Assembly (NCBI GenBank): GCA_940671915.1
Contig: CALNVZ010003426.1
Coordinates: 40,538,959-40,602,958 of the forward strand
Length of the DNA: 64,000 nt
From: Paracentrotus lividus
Lineage: Eukaryota > Echinodermata > Echinoidea > Camarodonta > Echinidae
Reading direction: 5' to 3'
This document shows positions 1-12,688 of this stretch, piece by piece. The notes under the pieces were generated by a model, which saw nothing but the letters and a program-made list of their open reading frames with translations, had not been told where the DNA came from and made no database searches. How positions within the stretch are numbered: position 1 is the first letter of the stretch; each line of letters starts with the position of its first letter. Both the position numbers and the translations under genes were made by a program.

Positions 1-130
1 AAAATAATATTTTTTAAAAAAGAAAAAAAGAATGCAATTAACAAAAGGTAAAAACTGCATTTCATGTTTGTTATTTCCTTGAAGCCTTTTTGCCCTACAA
101 AAGTACCGTAATTAACGGTGTATAAGCGCA
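1..130. other. Left edge, non-coding
   Basis: AT-rich sequence with no supported gene. Around 105-140 it reads 'taattaacggtgtataagcg', which resembles in inverted orientation the segment near 11,575-11,620 that carries 'cggcttatacaccgtgaatt'. The satellite may therefore be flanked by related repeat ends, but the match is short. Confidence 0.4.
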
Positions 131-179
131 ACCCACCTTTGCCGTCGCAAAAGTCAAAAGTTGGGGTGAAAATTATCAT

Positions 180-3100
180 TTATTCTGAAAAACCTGCATC
201 CAATATATGTACCGAAATATATCGTTCATGAGATTAAGACGGGGCGGGTGCTAATTGGGAAAAGCAAATTATTAGTTAGTAGCGAAAATTATTAATTATC
301 GCAGAACTTGACGCGAATAATGTCGAAATATTACCTTCATAATAAAATCGAGCGGCAATTACGTAATCAACTTGAATAAATTCTAGATCGTTTGGGAAGA
401 AGAACCGTCGCCGTTAGGAGCGAGAAATATATATTCTCGGCAGAATTTTGACTCCGTAATTGGATATCCTCCATGAAACTAAAGTGGCGATACTTGAGTA
501 GAATATAGCTGTATGACTTGAAACGTCCGTTACGTTAATAGGCGAAATCTATTATTATACGCACTCCCTGAGCGCGCCGAATGTTGAAATAATCCGATAA
601 AATCGGAGCGGTAACACTACTTTATAACATTACGATGACGTCCGTGATAGCGCAGGGAAATTTTTATCCGTCAACTTGCATTACTAGTCCGCATGAGCAG
701 AAAATCTGCTTCCGAATTCCGATGCCTGTTTCAACCGGTCATGCGTTTTCTTGGAATAAATCGACCCATTAATTATAGTCATGATGACACCGGCTAGTGG
801 AATTAGAGCGATTTGACCGATAATGTTTGGAAAAAAATCCTCATGAAATAAAGTCGGAGCGGGTACAATTACGTAATTAATTAATTAAGTTAGCGAATGC
901 GAAACGTCCCGTTTTAAGTACGAAAATTATTATTTATCGCAGAATTTGACGTCATAATGTTCGAAATTAATCCTTCATGGAATAAAGTCGGAGCAGGTAC
1001 AATTCCATAATTAATTTTTATTATGGTGCAAAACGTCCCGTTTTAAGTAGCGAAAATATTATTTATCGCGCAGAATTTGACGTCGATAATGTTTGGAAAT
1101 AAATCCTCCATGAAATTAAAGTCGGAGCGGGTACAATTTACGTAATTAATTTTAATTATGGAATGGAAACGTCCCGTTTTAAGTAGGCGAAAATTATTAT
1201 TTATCGCAGAACTATGACGTTGATAATGTTTCGAAATTAAATCCTCATGAATAAAGTCGGAGCGGACCAATACGTAATTAATATAAGTTATGGAATGAAA
1301 ACGTCCCGTTTTAAGTACTGAAAATATATTTAATCGGCAGAATTGACGTCTCGATTTTTAATGTTTGGAAATAAATCCTCCATGAAATAAAGTCGGAGCG
1401 GCGTACAATTACGTACACAAATAAGTTTGGAATGGAAACGTCCCGTTGTAAGTAGCGAAAAATTAATTTATCAGCAAGAACTTGACTCGATAATGTTTCG
1501 AAATTAACCTTCATGAATAAAGTCGCGGCGGGTACAAATTACGTAATAATTTTTAGTTATGGAATGAAAAACGTCCCGTTTTAAGTAGCGAAAATTATTA
1601 TTATCGGCAGCATTTGACGTCGATAATGTTTCGAAATTAATCCTTCAGAAAAAGTCGGAGCAGTGTACAATTCCATAATTATTTTTTTAGTTATGGAATG
1701 AAAACGCCCGTTTTAAGTAGCGAAAATTATTATTTATCGGCAGAATTTGACGTCGATAATGTTTGGAAATAAATCCTCCATGAATAAAGTCGACGGGTAA
1801 ATTTACGTAATTAATTATTAAGTTATGGAATGGAAAACGTCCCGTTTAAGTATGCGAAAATATTTTTATCGGCAGAACTTGACGTTGATAATTTCGAAAT
1901 TAATCCTCATGCGAATAAAGTCCGGAGCGGGTACATTACGTAATTAATTATTAAGTATGGAGAAAACGTCCCGTTTTAAGTAGCGAAAATCTATTATTTA
2001 TCGGCAGAATTTGACGCGATAATGTTTTGGAAATAAATCCTCCATGAAATTAAAGTCGGAGCGGACAATTACGTAATTAATTAAGTTTTTGGAATGGAAA
2101 CGTCCCGTTTTAAGTAGCGAAAATTATTTTATCAGCAGAACCTTGACGGTGATAAATGTTCGAATTAATCCTTCATGAAATAAAGTCGGAGGCGGTACAA
2201 TTACGTAATATTTTTAGTTAATGAATGAAACGTCCCGTTTAAGTAGCGAAAAATTATTATTTATCGGCAGAATTTGACGTCCGATAATGTTTGGAAATAA
2301 ATCCTCCATGAAAATAAAGTCGGAGGCGGTACAATTTACGAATTTATTATTAATTATGTGAATGGAAACGCCACGTAAGTCGAAATTATTATTATAATCG
2401 GCAGAACTGGACGTTGATAAAATGTTTTCGAAATAATCTTCATGGATAAGTCGGAGCGGGTACAAATACGTAATTAATATTAAGTTATGGTGGATGAAAA
2501 CCGTTCCGCTTTTAAGTAGCGAAAATGTTTTATTATCGGCAGAACTTTGACGTCGATAATGTTCGAAAATAAAAACTTTATATAATTAAAATTCGATGCG
2601 GGTACAATAAATTATTTAGTTAAGGAATGAAAAAACGTCCCGTTAATGTTAGCGAAATATTATTTATGCGGCGCAAGAACTGACGTCGGATAATGTCGCG
2701 AAAATAAATCCTCCATGAAATATGTCTGAGCGGGTAAATTACGTAATAATTATTAAGTTTATGGAATGAAACGTCCCGTTTTAGATAGCGAAAAGTTATT
2801 ATTTATCTGGCAGAACCTTTGACGTCAATAACTGTTTCGAAATATTCCTTCATGAAAGAGTCGAGCCGGGTACAATTACGTAATTAATTATTAAAGTTAT
2901 GGAATGGAAAACGTCACGTACAGCGAAAATATATTTAATCGGCAGAATTTGAACGTCGATAATGTTTGGAAATAAATCCTCCCATGAAATAAGTCGCGAG
3001 GCGGGTAAATACGTAATTTAACTTTAGTAAATTAATAAACGCCTATTTAATGCATAAATTATCTTATCGGCTGCAGATCACGTTGAAGTCGAAAGTGTTT

Positions 3101-3930
3101 GGAATAAATGCCTCACGATAAATAAAGTCGAGCGCGGTACAGATTACGTAATATAATTGATTAAGTCTATGGATGGAAACGTCGTCTAAGTAGCGAAAAT
3201 TATATTATTGCGGCCAGAGCGACTTGAACGTCGATAATGTTTCAAATTAATCCTTCATGGAATAAAGTCGGAGCGGGGTACAATTCCATAATTCTTATTT
3301 AGTTATGGAATGAAATTTTCCCGTTTTAAGCAGCGAAAATTATTATTTATCGGCAGAAACTTGACGCCGATAATGTTTGCGAAATAATTCCTCATGAAGT
3401 AAAATCGGAGGCGGTACAATACGTAATTAATATTAAGTTTATGGAATGGAAACGTCCCGTTTTAATAGCAAATATATATTATATGCGCAGAACATCGGTC
3501 GATAATGTTTCGAATTAAACCTTCATGAATAAAGTCGAGCGGGTACAAATTACCGTAATTAATTATTAAGTTTATGGAATGGAAACGTACCCGTTTTAAG
3601 TAGCAAAAATTATTATCGGCAAATTGATCTCGATAATGTTTCGAATTAATCCTTCATGGATATAAAGTCGGAGCAGGTACAATTCCCATAATTCTTTATA
3701 TTATATATGAAATTTTCCCGTTTTTAGTAGCGAAATTATTATTTATCGACAGAACTTGACGTCGATAATGTTTCGAAATAAATCCTTCATCAAATAAAGT
3801 CGGAGAGGGTACAATTACGTAATTAATTATTTAGTTTTGGAATGAAAACGTCCCGTTTTTAGTAGCGAAAATTATTATTTATCGGCAGAACTTATAGTCG
3901 ATAATGTTTCAAAAGAAATCCTTCATGTTT
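180..3930. repeat. Satellite array, unit about 135 bp
   Basis: The same block recurs about every 135 bp. Landmarks in each unit are 'cgtcccgttttaagtagcga', then 'ttatcggcagaa', 'tgacgtcgataatgttt', 'cctccatgaaataaagtcgg' and 'acaattacgtaattaatta'. Some 27 to 29 units fit. Two alternating types can be made out, one with 'gtttggaaataaatcctcc' and one with 'gtttcgaaattaatccttc', hinting at a roughly 270-bp higher-order unit. Differences between units are mostly 1-3 base indels, and the last two units near 3,717-3,925 are nearly clean. That pattern looks more like long-read error than natural divergence. Short open frames here are by-products of the repeat. Confidence 0.9.
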
Positions 3931-4234
3931 CCTACCCAAATTTATTAACGCTGTTCCCCTGCGTGCATATAAAATATCATCAAAAACATGACGGTTACAT
4001 TGACACACCACATGACACAAATTGGTAATGTAACTTACCATGACACACATAGGCGTCAGTTTTTTTTGACGGACCTTTGGTGTCTTGTACGGTACTATAC
4101 GTCACAAGATCAGGGGACTTTGACGCAACTTTGACGGACTACTCCCGGGGTCAAGACGTGGTCTTACAAATCATGCTGAATCATCATTTAGAATTTAATA
4201 CTTATAATGTAATCATTATAAATATAATTTATTA
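3931..4234. other. Unique spacer between satellite and 7-kb repeat
   Basis: About 300 bases with no recognisable gene. It contains repeated short words such as 'catgacacac' and 'tttgacgga', and looks like the edge of another degenerate repeat. Confidence 0.4.
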
Positions 4235-5171
4235 TAAATTATTTTATTTTTATTTATTTTTTTTGGCAAGGTCCATATTTTAGGTGCGGTCTATACACGG
4301 CGGCTTATACACCGTGAATTACTGGGTAGTTTGCTTTGTACTGACAATATATTACACGCAATAAATGAAACACAACGGGTAACTCCGAGTAAACTTAATT
4401 CAAATAAACTAGTATTTTATTTATTTTTTGTTATAAAATATGTAGGCCCTATTCATTTATTTAATAATAATATAAAAAAATTACAAGTTTTCATTAATTC
4501 ATATACATTATAAATCTGTATAGCATATATGTATTTATATATATTAAATGTACCCATTTGGGACATTAACGAATCAAATTTCATGAATCAAGAGTCGCTA
4601 TATAGATTTGTACGCGCGGCGGCCATCTTGGAAAAAAATATCAATATCAAATAATAAGCCACCTCCTCCTCATTTCGAAAAATCCGGACGAGAAAACTAG
4701 GAATCATTTTTAATTGGCCTAATGGTTAGTAGACAAACTGTTTGTAGAATAAGAGGATTAGACCATGTAGAAGGTTTATATCCACTTGGTCCAATTCTCT
4801 GTTTGTCTAAACCCATTTGTTTAATTCTCACTTGGTCAAATCACCAATTTGTCTAATGGCCAAATCTCATATCTACTTTGGTCTATTCCAATATGAATAT
4901 TTGGTCTATTACCATTTTAAAACTTGAAGCGACCAAGTGGACATTTAGACAAATGGAATTAACAAAAATGGTAAAAAGGTGAAGTGACAATGAGACCAAT
5001 GGTAATTAGACGAACTGGTTGTAGATAAAATGGAATTAGACTTTGTGGGATAGACTAAACAGCATTAAATGAAAGTGGGTTTATTAGACAATTGCAAATC
5101 CACGTGAATAACCAGTAACATTAGACAATTGATTGTAGAACTAGTGGTAATACACAAATAACACTGCTTAC

Positions 5172-5356
5172 CATCGTAGATTCATAGATGTATAGGCTTT
5201 CATTGTTCAGGACTGGGCTGTAGACAGCTCTTAGGCCTGGTCCATGTGTAGAAGTCCCTCAATAAAATGTCTCAGGTAACCCTTGATGATAAGATGCTCA
5301 ACCATGACCACGCGGTCAATGGAATTGATTGCATCAATCACAGACAGTGCTAGGGT
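5172..5356 (-). pseudogene. Broken copy of NUP205 exon 25
   Basis: Matches 12,497-12,688 but is 185 instead of 192 bases, so the frame is lost. Donor 'gtaag' and acceptor 'tag' are still visible at the edges. Confidence 0.85.
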
Positions 5357-6155
5357 CTACAGATTCAAAAGATACAAACGGAAGGTGATTTTAGGTTAGA
5401 AGCACAGATTTATAAAGGAAAATGCATACATAAAATATGTCTACTAGGCAATCTCATCACTTCTTATTGGAGCAAAAGCCCATGTTATATTTTGTTAAGG
5501 AAACAAACTAGATTGTTTTTGTCCTAAATTATTAAATACAAACACAAAATATTGTGCAAAATATAATAATGTAATGACAAAAACTCAGAACTGTCAGTAA
5601 TGAAACTGTCACAAAAAGACTGGATAAAAAAAAAAAAAAAGACAAACTAGACAATAGACTTCAACTGTTTTATCCAAAATTATAAATTACAAACTAAAAA
5701 ATTTGGTGCACAAATTGTTGATATGAGTATTCAATCTGTCAAACTCTACTAGAACTCAGAATTGGAGGCATGTCATTATGAGCTGGAAAACAATGTCATT
5801 CAAAAGAAGAATACCAAGCGGGTGTTTCACCAAGTCGCTCCATAAAGTTACAAATGACTTTACAAACAAGTGGCAATTAGTAAATGAAATATGGTAGAAT
5901 AGCACCAAGAACATGTTCCAATCGTTTTCAAGTATTCGTAACTTTACAAATGACTTGGTAAAATAGCCACCCCCCCCCCCACCTCCTCAAACTCAAGACA
6001 GTCATCAGGGAGCATTTCATCAAATGACTTGTCGGACGTTTTATCCGACAAATCGCTCTCAGCCAATCAGATATAAGCATTTCAGTGCTTATAACAGTTT
6101 GTCGGAATAAAACGTTTCGACAAGTCTTTGATGAAATGCTTCCCTGTATTCTTAC

Positions 6156-6386
6156 CCTCCCAAGCTCATGACCATCCAATCCTGCAACGAGGCTCGCAGA
6201 ACGACTCTCCAAACTCCTGGATGACAGCCCAGGTTAGCCGTCATGACCCGTTCATACTCCTCCAGGATGGTAGAGTTCATGGCCGTGGTTCCTGCAGGGT
6301 AGGGATCTCCCTAGGCTTCTGGGGATCTGCAGGTAGTTTCAGGAGGGTGCCGTAGAGGTTGGTTCGCACACGCTGCTGTACTCCAC
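6156..6386 (-). pseudogene. Broken copy of NUP205 exon 24
   Basis: Matches 13,491-13,726 but is 231 instead of 236 bases. The segment encoding 'DGHELGR' next to the donor is readable. The 'CRDAC' region beside it is garbled by indels. Confidence 0.85.
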
Positions 6387-6976
6387 CTGCAAAGACATGA
6401 GGTGTTGTGGTTATTGCTAAAACATGTGAAGAGAAATTTAAGGTGGTTACTGAAGTTTTATATAGCTAAAATTTTTGAGGATGTGTCTATTTTACAGAGA
6501 GCCACCTCAGAATCATTTAAAAATCCAGAAAAAAGCACACATACTTAGCGAAAAAGCTGAAAAGGGGGCTTAAAAAAACACAAAAATTCAGTATTTTGAT
6601 TCGTAAAAATCCTAAATTCAGGATATTCCTTATAATATCTCTGATTTATAAATTATGAAAGTCAGTTCCCATAAAAAATTTCACTTCGATTTGAGGATAT
6701 AAACAAGAGATATTATAAATATATTTTTTAAAAAATATCATCTTAGATCTCAAGATCCACCTAAACAAAATTAATCCACCAGCAAGAGTGGGGTGTGAGT
6801 GATCACAACAAAAAGAGCTGAAAACAGCTGAAGAAGAGTTGAAAGAAGCTGAAATTGAAAATGCTCCCATACATTTTTAAAAAGGAAAGCTTAAATAAGC
6901 TGAAATTAAGTGAAAATCAAAGACCAAAAAAAGCGTGAACTCTCACAACCCATGAAAGAGAAAAAAATCTACTCAC

Positions 6977-7250
6977 TTGTAGAGAGAATAAAAGTAAGAA
7001 GCTCTTTCAAGATCGCCGCAGGGATACAATTGGTATCTTGACTCGCCTCCTCCCTCGACACCACCCGCCTCCACCGATGACCGATGTGTGTTTGGGTTGA
7101 ACGTCTGCACATGGAACCATCCAGGACATTGACGTACGAGATGAAATGAGGGACTGGCCACGACTATCAGAGATAGAGCACCGAAGTCACGCGAGGAGAG
7201 GAACCCCAGCAAAGGGAGGTCAACTTCTGCAACCGTGCATCCTCATGGGC
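6977..7250 (-). pseudogene. Broken copy of NUP205 exon 23
   Basis: Matches 14,335-14,626 with about 18 bases lost and several frameshifts. The acceptor side 'gttgacctggtg' of the good copy has become 'ggctgaagttg' here. Confidence 0.8.
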
Positions 7251-7625
7251 TGAAGTTGAAGAATAGATCAAAGGTCATCCTGAGAATTCTGACAAAATTA
7301 AACTAAATGTACACTGCATATTCACAATAATCTGCCAGGCAAATTCCTGAAAAAGTGAAACTCTACAGTATGGTTCCATTTGTGCAATCTTGAATAAGTA
7401 TGCAACCCTACCTAATTAGGTCCAATTGTTGGAATTTAAATTATTTTGGTATAATGATATGCAAATGAGACATCTTATCAAAATGGGTATTATTGGACCA
7501 TGAATCATCCATGAGGAAGATGAATCCTAAATAATTTTGTAGCTACACTAAATCATTATATGGCCACAAATCTCGTTGCGCCCTCTCTATATGATCTAAT
7601 GTGCATCTATATGGATTCGTCATAC

Positions 7626-7802
7626 CTTGCGAGCAATTCTTGAAGGATATCCACTGTGACCTTCTGTCGCATCTCCAGTGCAATATCTGACTAAACGTTA
7701 GAACACCTCTAAAACCTGACCCACATCAAAATGCGCTCTCGCTATCAACCCTCCTGACCCCGTATTCTTGACACGGCTGTTCCAAGAGAATTCCATAATT
7801 TC
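7626..7802 (-). pseudogene. Broken copy of NUP205 exon 22
   Basis: Matches 15,044-15,235 but is 177 instead of 192 bases and is frameshifted. The downstream intron edge has a low-complexity 'tctatatg' replacement at about 7,583-7,612. Confidence 0.8.
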
Positions 7803-8239
7803 CTGCATATATATGAAAATATAATATGACACGATGATGATATTCAAATTGTAATTATATTTAAAAAAATTATTCATACATATCTGCTTTTTCTTCACAT
7901 TTATATATGGACAATGGAAACCTAAAGGAAAAAAAAGGGGGACATTTGTAAAATAGAGATGGGGGACAAGTCCGAAGTCAAGACAGGACTACCACAACTT
8001 CTGTACATTTATGATGCTGTAGACTGAAAAAAAAGAAAGAGGAACAAGAGAGCAGAGACAAACGAAACAGAGAAACATACACAAATTGTGTGAACACACA
8101 CAAATAAAGGTCAAAACAAAACAAAAACAAAGAATACATATAACATAGCATACTAGGAGAGGAGAGTAATGAAATCAGAAAAACATTGAAGGATACCATC
8201 TACAAATTTAAGCTGATAAATTCAAAAAAGAAAACTCAC

Positions 8240-8479
8240 CATCTCAACCCTGATCTTTGACCCACGGACTGACCTGATGCCCCATGTCGGTTGAGTTGAT
8301 CCTATATTGTGATGAAGTAGTCTGAGATTGCAGAGAAGCACACCATATTCGTCTTCTCCTCCACAGTTGAGGATGGTCTTTCAACTCCTGCGGGTTCGAA
8401 GGAGTTCATCTGAAGGGTGGAAATCCTGGGAAGATCAACAGAATCCAAGAGCTGCAGGATCACGTCTATCTGGGAGAAC
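8240..8479 (-). pseudogene. Broken copy of NUP205 exon 21
   Basis: Matches 15,682-15,932 but is about 240 instead of 251 bases, with frameshifts. The copy of the exon 21 duplicate follows at about 8,520-8,636. The duplication of exon 21 is therefore present in both copies and is older than, or independent of, the 7-kb repeat. Confidence 0.8.
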
Positions 8480-8877
8480 CTGGACAATATAACAAATATA
8501 AAAAATTAAAAATGAATCTAGTTGAGGATGGTTTGTTCCACTCTCATCGTAAGGAGTCCACCAGAGACGGTGGGGATATCTTGGAGAAGTCACAGAATCC
8601 AGCACTGCAGGAACCGATGTCTCATCTGGAGACCTAGACAATGTAACAACACAATCAAGTCCATTACTTTGCTTCAGATCATAGTCTGTACTGGCTCTGT
8701 AACACAAAGAATTTTAATGGTATTATCCAAATTCACTGATGCCTGTTGATTTGTGTTCAACCAGTATCCAATGCAATTATTCTTTAATACTTGCAATGAT
8801 AGCAAACATTAGTTGCGAGGCTCCTATAATATATCTATATATCTCTATAGATATCATCAACCTAGTCCCCTCTCCTC

Positions 8878-8914
<37 letters not shown>

Positions 8915-11433
8915 CATATCTTATCCTTCTCTATATATATTATATGCCCTCTTTTGCTGCAGCCAATGCAGAACAACGCCCTCCTATACTAGACTTCAAT
9001 CACAGATGTCTACTTTCTTTGTATTTATGGGGGCCTCAATAACCACATAAACTTATGTTTCACAATTATTTTTTTTAAGAAAGAAAAAATACCTGCTCCT
9101 TCCTATTTCAGTCTGCGTTCTGTGCCAGCTTATCCAAGACGCTCAATTCATCTCCAACGTAGCTCCCCAGTCTTCCCATCTAGAGATCATCAGCTATATT
9201 TTACAATAGAATATATAAACCAAGTATGTGTTAAAGGGAAATCCTACCTCATGTATTCGAATTGAAGAAGCAGAAAAAATCAGAGAAACATATCACTCAT
9301 ATCTCTATATCTCTCTATCAAGTCAATTGCTATAAAGGTAGGATTCTCTTTAACTTATGTAAATCGGAGAGAAAAAAGTGCATATGCAATAAATATCTAT
9401 CTTAATACAGGACTAGGACAATATATGGCTTAATAATAGAAAGATTAAATACCCATGATCATATAACTATTATCTTTAAAATAAGGATAGAGACTCTATA
9501 ATATCTCTCATATATTTAGCTCTTTGATAAAATGGACTTTCGGTGGAGAGAGCCGTTCATACCTATAGTCTATGCCTATTTCCAGCCTTATCGGGCTCCA
9601 AGGAGTGTGCCTGTGTACAATAAGGGGGTAGGTAAATCCAATTTTTACTCCAATCTCATCAAACATGACAAACTAAGAGCAAAGAGATGAGAATCATATA
9701 TATATATCTCTCTATGCAATGGGGAGAAAGCAAAATGAGATATAATTGCTTTCTAAAAAGTGGCAACTCACCGACCGGCTGCAACACTGTGTTCTATGCC
9801 TAACCTACATAACTGAAATGGATGAATTAATATCAAGAAGCAAGTTCTAATTCTTCATTTGAGATCAAAAGGTCTCATCTTTTTCAGCTCAATCTTTGTG
9901 AATTGGCATTAAGAAACTGTGCCCGTAAAACTCAAATTTAAATTGGTACCACTTCATTTGAATGGAGTTAAGTTTTTTCTATACTCAAATGTGGAAGAAC
10001 CTTAATGTATATATATATATATATCATCACTATCTCAAAATATCTCAAAATATAATGCTTATAAATATATCTCAAAAATTCCAGCCTACGCTACAACAAT
10101 TTGCAGCAAACTGTGCGCACTGCCACATTTGACCAAAACTGACACTGATATGGAACAATTCAATGGCAAAAATTTGAAGAAGAGATTTAGAAAGAAAATG
10201 AGTAAATAATTTTCTTCTAAAAGAAGATCCAACTTACACCACCACCCCGCCTAACCCTGACTAACTGAAATGGATGAATTTGATACAAGAGCAATTTCTA
10301 TTCTTCATTTATTATCTATCATATCAAAATATATATATAATTATATAGTGATAATGAAAAAAATGATGATTACCTAAAAGAAGAATCCAACTTCAGCCTT
10401 ATCCCATATCCTGGCTAAAGCCACCTGTGTATTAGCCTTAACCCTACGTAAACTAATAAGTGATGAATTGATATCAGAGGCAATTCTATTCTTCATTGAG
10501 ATCAAAGGCTCATGCTTTATCTATCTCTATCTATATGAGGAAGAACTGTGCCGTGTAAAACTCAAAATTATTATATTATTCCTACTATAAATAATCTATC
10601 TTATCATATATATGTCTCTATATGGAAGAGAAAGTTGTGGAATAATGCCATCAATTGCACACTTTTTCCAAAGATTCCAAAAAATATGTGTATTATATAT
10701 ATGAAGACTCAAATTCCAGCCTAAGCTACACAATTTGCATCAGAACTGGTGCACTGCCACACCTGACCAACCGACACCTGATACAAAGGTTATCGAATAA
10801 ACTCTTTTTCTACATGGAAGTCTATGGCATCCATCCATTATCTTATATATCTCTAGCATTCACCATATTCTATCTTAAATATCATTAAATAAATGCATCT
10901 CTTCAGAATGAGAAAGAGACAAAGATCCAAAACAACAAAAAAAATCAAACAAGTCATTTCTATCTCCTATATACTCTATGATATCACATCATCTACCACT
11001 GATTATATATATATATAATGATATATTTGTTAGTCAGTAGCTATATATTTATATTCCCAAGAACTTGCCAATGGCTTTGCTCATGTGAAAGAGATTTAAA
11101 AAATGTATATAGAAGACCTTATCTAGGAAGGGTACAGAAGCACTGACAAAGGGAACAATGATCCCCATTAAAACTTGCAAGTTTGCTTATATACTATCTC
11201 ATCTCTATATATCTATCTATATCCACGAATAGATTATATCTCACTGAGTTCTTCAACTAGGGTAATGCATTCACTCTTCATTTTATACCAAGGCATCAGC
11301 ATGTAGCGCAAACTCTGAGCCAAGATATTTGCCAATTATAGACATTGCATCAGTTTTGCCTTTGAGGAATTGGGAATTTCTATCTCTATATATATCTATC
11401 TATATTACAGGTCCAAACTCTAAAGCCTTACAA

Positions 11434-11640
11434 ATGACAGCTGCATTAGAATTGAAATACTTTATTAATTTGTCGATTAATTTCTTAATTATCTTTTTAA
11501 TTAATAATTTTTTAAAAAAAATTTAATTTTTTTTTTTATTTATTTTTTTTATTTTTGGCAAGGGTCCATATTTTTAGGTGCGGTCTATACACGGGTGCGG
11601 CTTATACACCGTGAATTACTGGGTAGTTTGGCTTTTGTAC
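11434..11640. repeat. Junction and short interspersed repeat
   Basis: A/T-rich joint between the two 7-kb copies, followed by 'gcaagggtccata', 'ggtgcggtctatacacgg' and 'gcggcttatacaccgtg'. The same words occur at 4,255-4,325 and, inverted and weaker, near 105-140. This looks like an end of a mobile element, not a gene. Confidence 0.45.
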
Positions 11641-12009
11641 TGACAATATATTCACACGCAATAAATGAAACACAACGGTAACTCCGAGTAAACTTAATTC
11701 AAATAAACTAGTATTTTTATTTATTTTTTTGTTATAAAATATGTAGGCCCTATTCATTTATTTAATAATAATTAAAAAAATTACAAGTTTCTCATTAATC
11801 AATAACAATGTAGAAATCTGTATAGCATAATTGAAATTGAATATTGTAAAATGTACCCATTTGGGACATTAACGAATCAAATTTCATGAATCAAGAAGTC
11901 GCTATATAGATTTGTACGCGCGGCGGCCATCTTGGAAAAAAATATCAAATATCAAATAATAAGCCACCCCCTCCTCCTCATTTTCGAAAAATCCGGACGA
12001 GAAACTAGG

Positions 12010-12480
12010 AATCATTTTTAATTGGCCTAATGGTTAGTAGACAAACTGTTTGTAGAATAAGAGGGATTAGACCATGTAGAAGGTTTATATCCACTTGGTC
12101 CAATTCTCTGTTTGTCTAAACCCATTTGGTTTAATTCTCACTTGGTCAAATCACCAATTTGTCTAATGGCCAAATTGTCCAATTGCACTTTGGTCTAATT
12201 CCTAAATGAATATTTGGTCTATTACCATTTTAAAACTTGAAGCGACCAAGTGGACATTAGACGAAATGGGAATTAGACAAAATGGTAAAAAGGTGAAGTG
12301 ACAATGAGACCAATGGTAATTAGACGAACTGGTTGTAGATAAAATGGAATTAGACTTTGTGGGATGAGACTAAACAGGCATAAATGAAAGTGGGTTTATT
12401 AGACCAATTGGCAATTTACCACGTGGAATGGGACCAGTAGGACATTAGACAAATTGATTGTAGAACTAGTGGTAATACAC
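12010..12480. repeat. TCTAAT-word foldback minisatellite
   Basis: The left half repeats 'tttgtctaat' and 'ggtctaatt' words. The right half repeats the reverse complement, 'attagacaaa' and 'aattagac', around a centre near 12,225 ('tctattaccattttaaaac'). The element is therefore a degenerate palindrome about 470 bp long. It ends only some 10 bases beyond the exon 25 donor. Relatives lie at 31,628-31,915 and 57,480-57,975, and a noisy copy at 4,715-5,160. Confidence 0.7.
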
Positions 12481-12496
12481 AAATAACACTGCTTAC

Positions 12497-12688
12497 CATC
12501 GTAGATTCATAGATGTATAGGGCTTTCATTGGTTCAGGACTGGGCTGTAGACAGCTCTGTAGGGCCTGGTCCATGTGTAGAAGTCCCTCAATAAAATGTC
12601 TCAGGTAACCCTTGGATGATAAGATGCTCAACCAATGACCACGTCGGTCAATGGAATTGATTGCATCAATCACAGACAGTGCTAGGGT
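12497..12688 (-). CDS. NUP205: NUP205 exon 25
   Basis: 64 codons, phase 0 to 0, acceptor 'gtag', donor 'gtaagc'. Encodes 'ALSVIDAINSID', 'LSSKGYLRHFIEGLL' and 'KALYIYEST', collinear with the vertebrate stretch that follows the DACDG motif. This is the last exon that can be placed. The next expected block (starting 'AFLTRVAK' in vertebrates) is not found downstream, where the sequence restarts as a copy of exon 21-25 territory. Confidence 0.93.

Larger units (their letters stand above)
4235..11433. repeat. Error-rich direct copy of 11,533-19,025
   Basis: The whole block matches 11,533-19,025 in the same order and orientation, from the '(g)gcaaggtccatatttt' start to the 'caggtccaaactctaaagc' end. 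It carries copies of NUP205 exons 25 to 21. Indels of 1-3 bases occur equally in exons and introns. Several stretches are replaced by low-complexity runs such as 'tatctatctctatctatat', as at 8,829-8,858, 10,515-10,540 and 11,380-11,405. A functional or recently duplicated gene would not show this. The simplest reading is a gap filled with an unpolished read of the same locus or of the other haplotype. A neutral decayed tandem duplication is the alternative. Confidence 0.85.

Noticed and set aside
180..3930. CRISPR-like or coding repeat array
   Set aside because: Whole 135-bp units repeat with no unique spacers, and the context is a eukaryotic genome.
5928..8707. A second NUP205 paralogue
   Set aside because: Every exon copy is frameshifted and the introns are equally collinear with 11,533-19,025, so this is a defective copy of the same locus.
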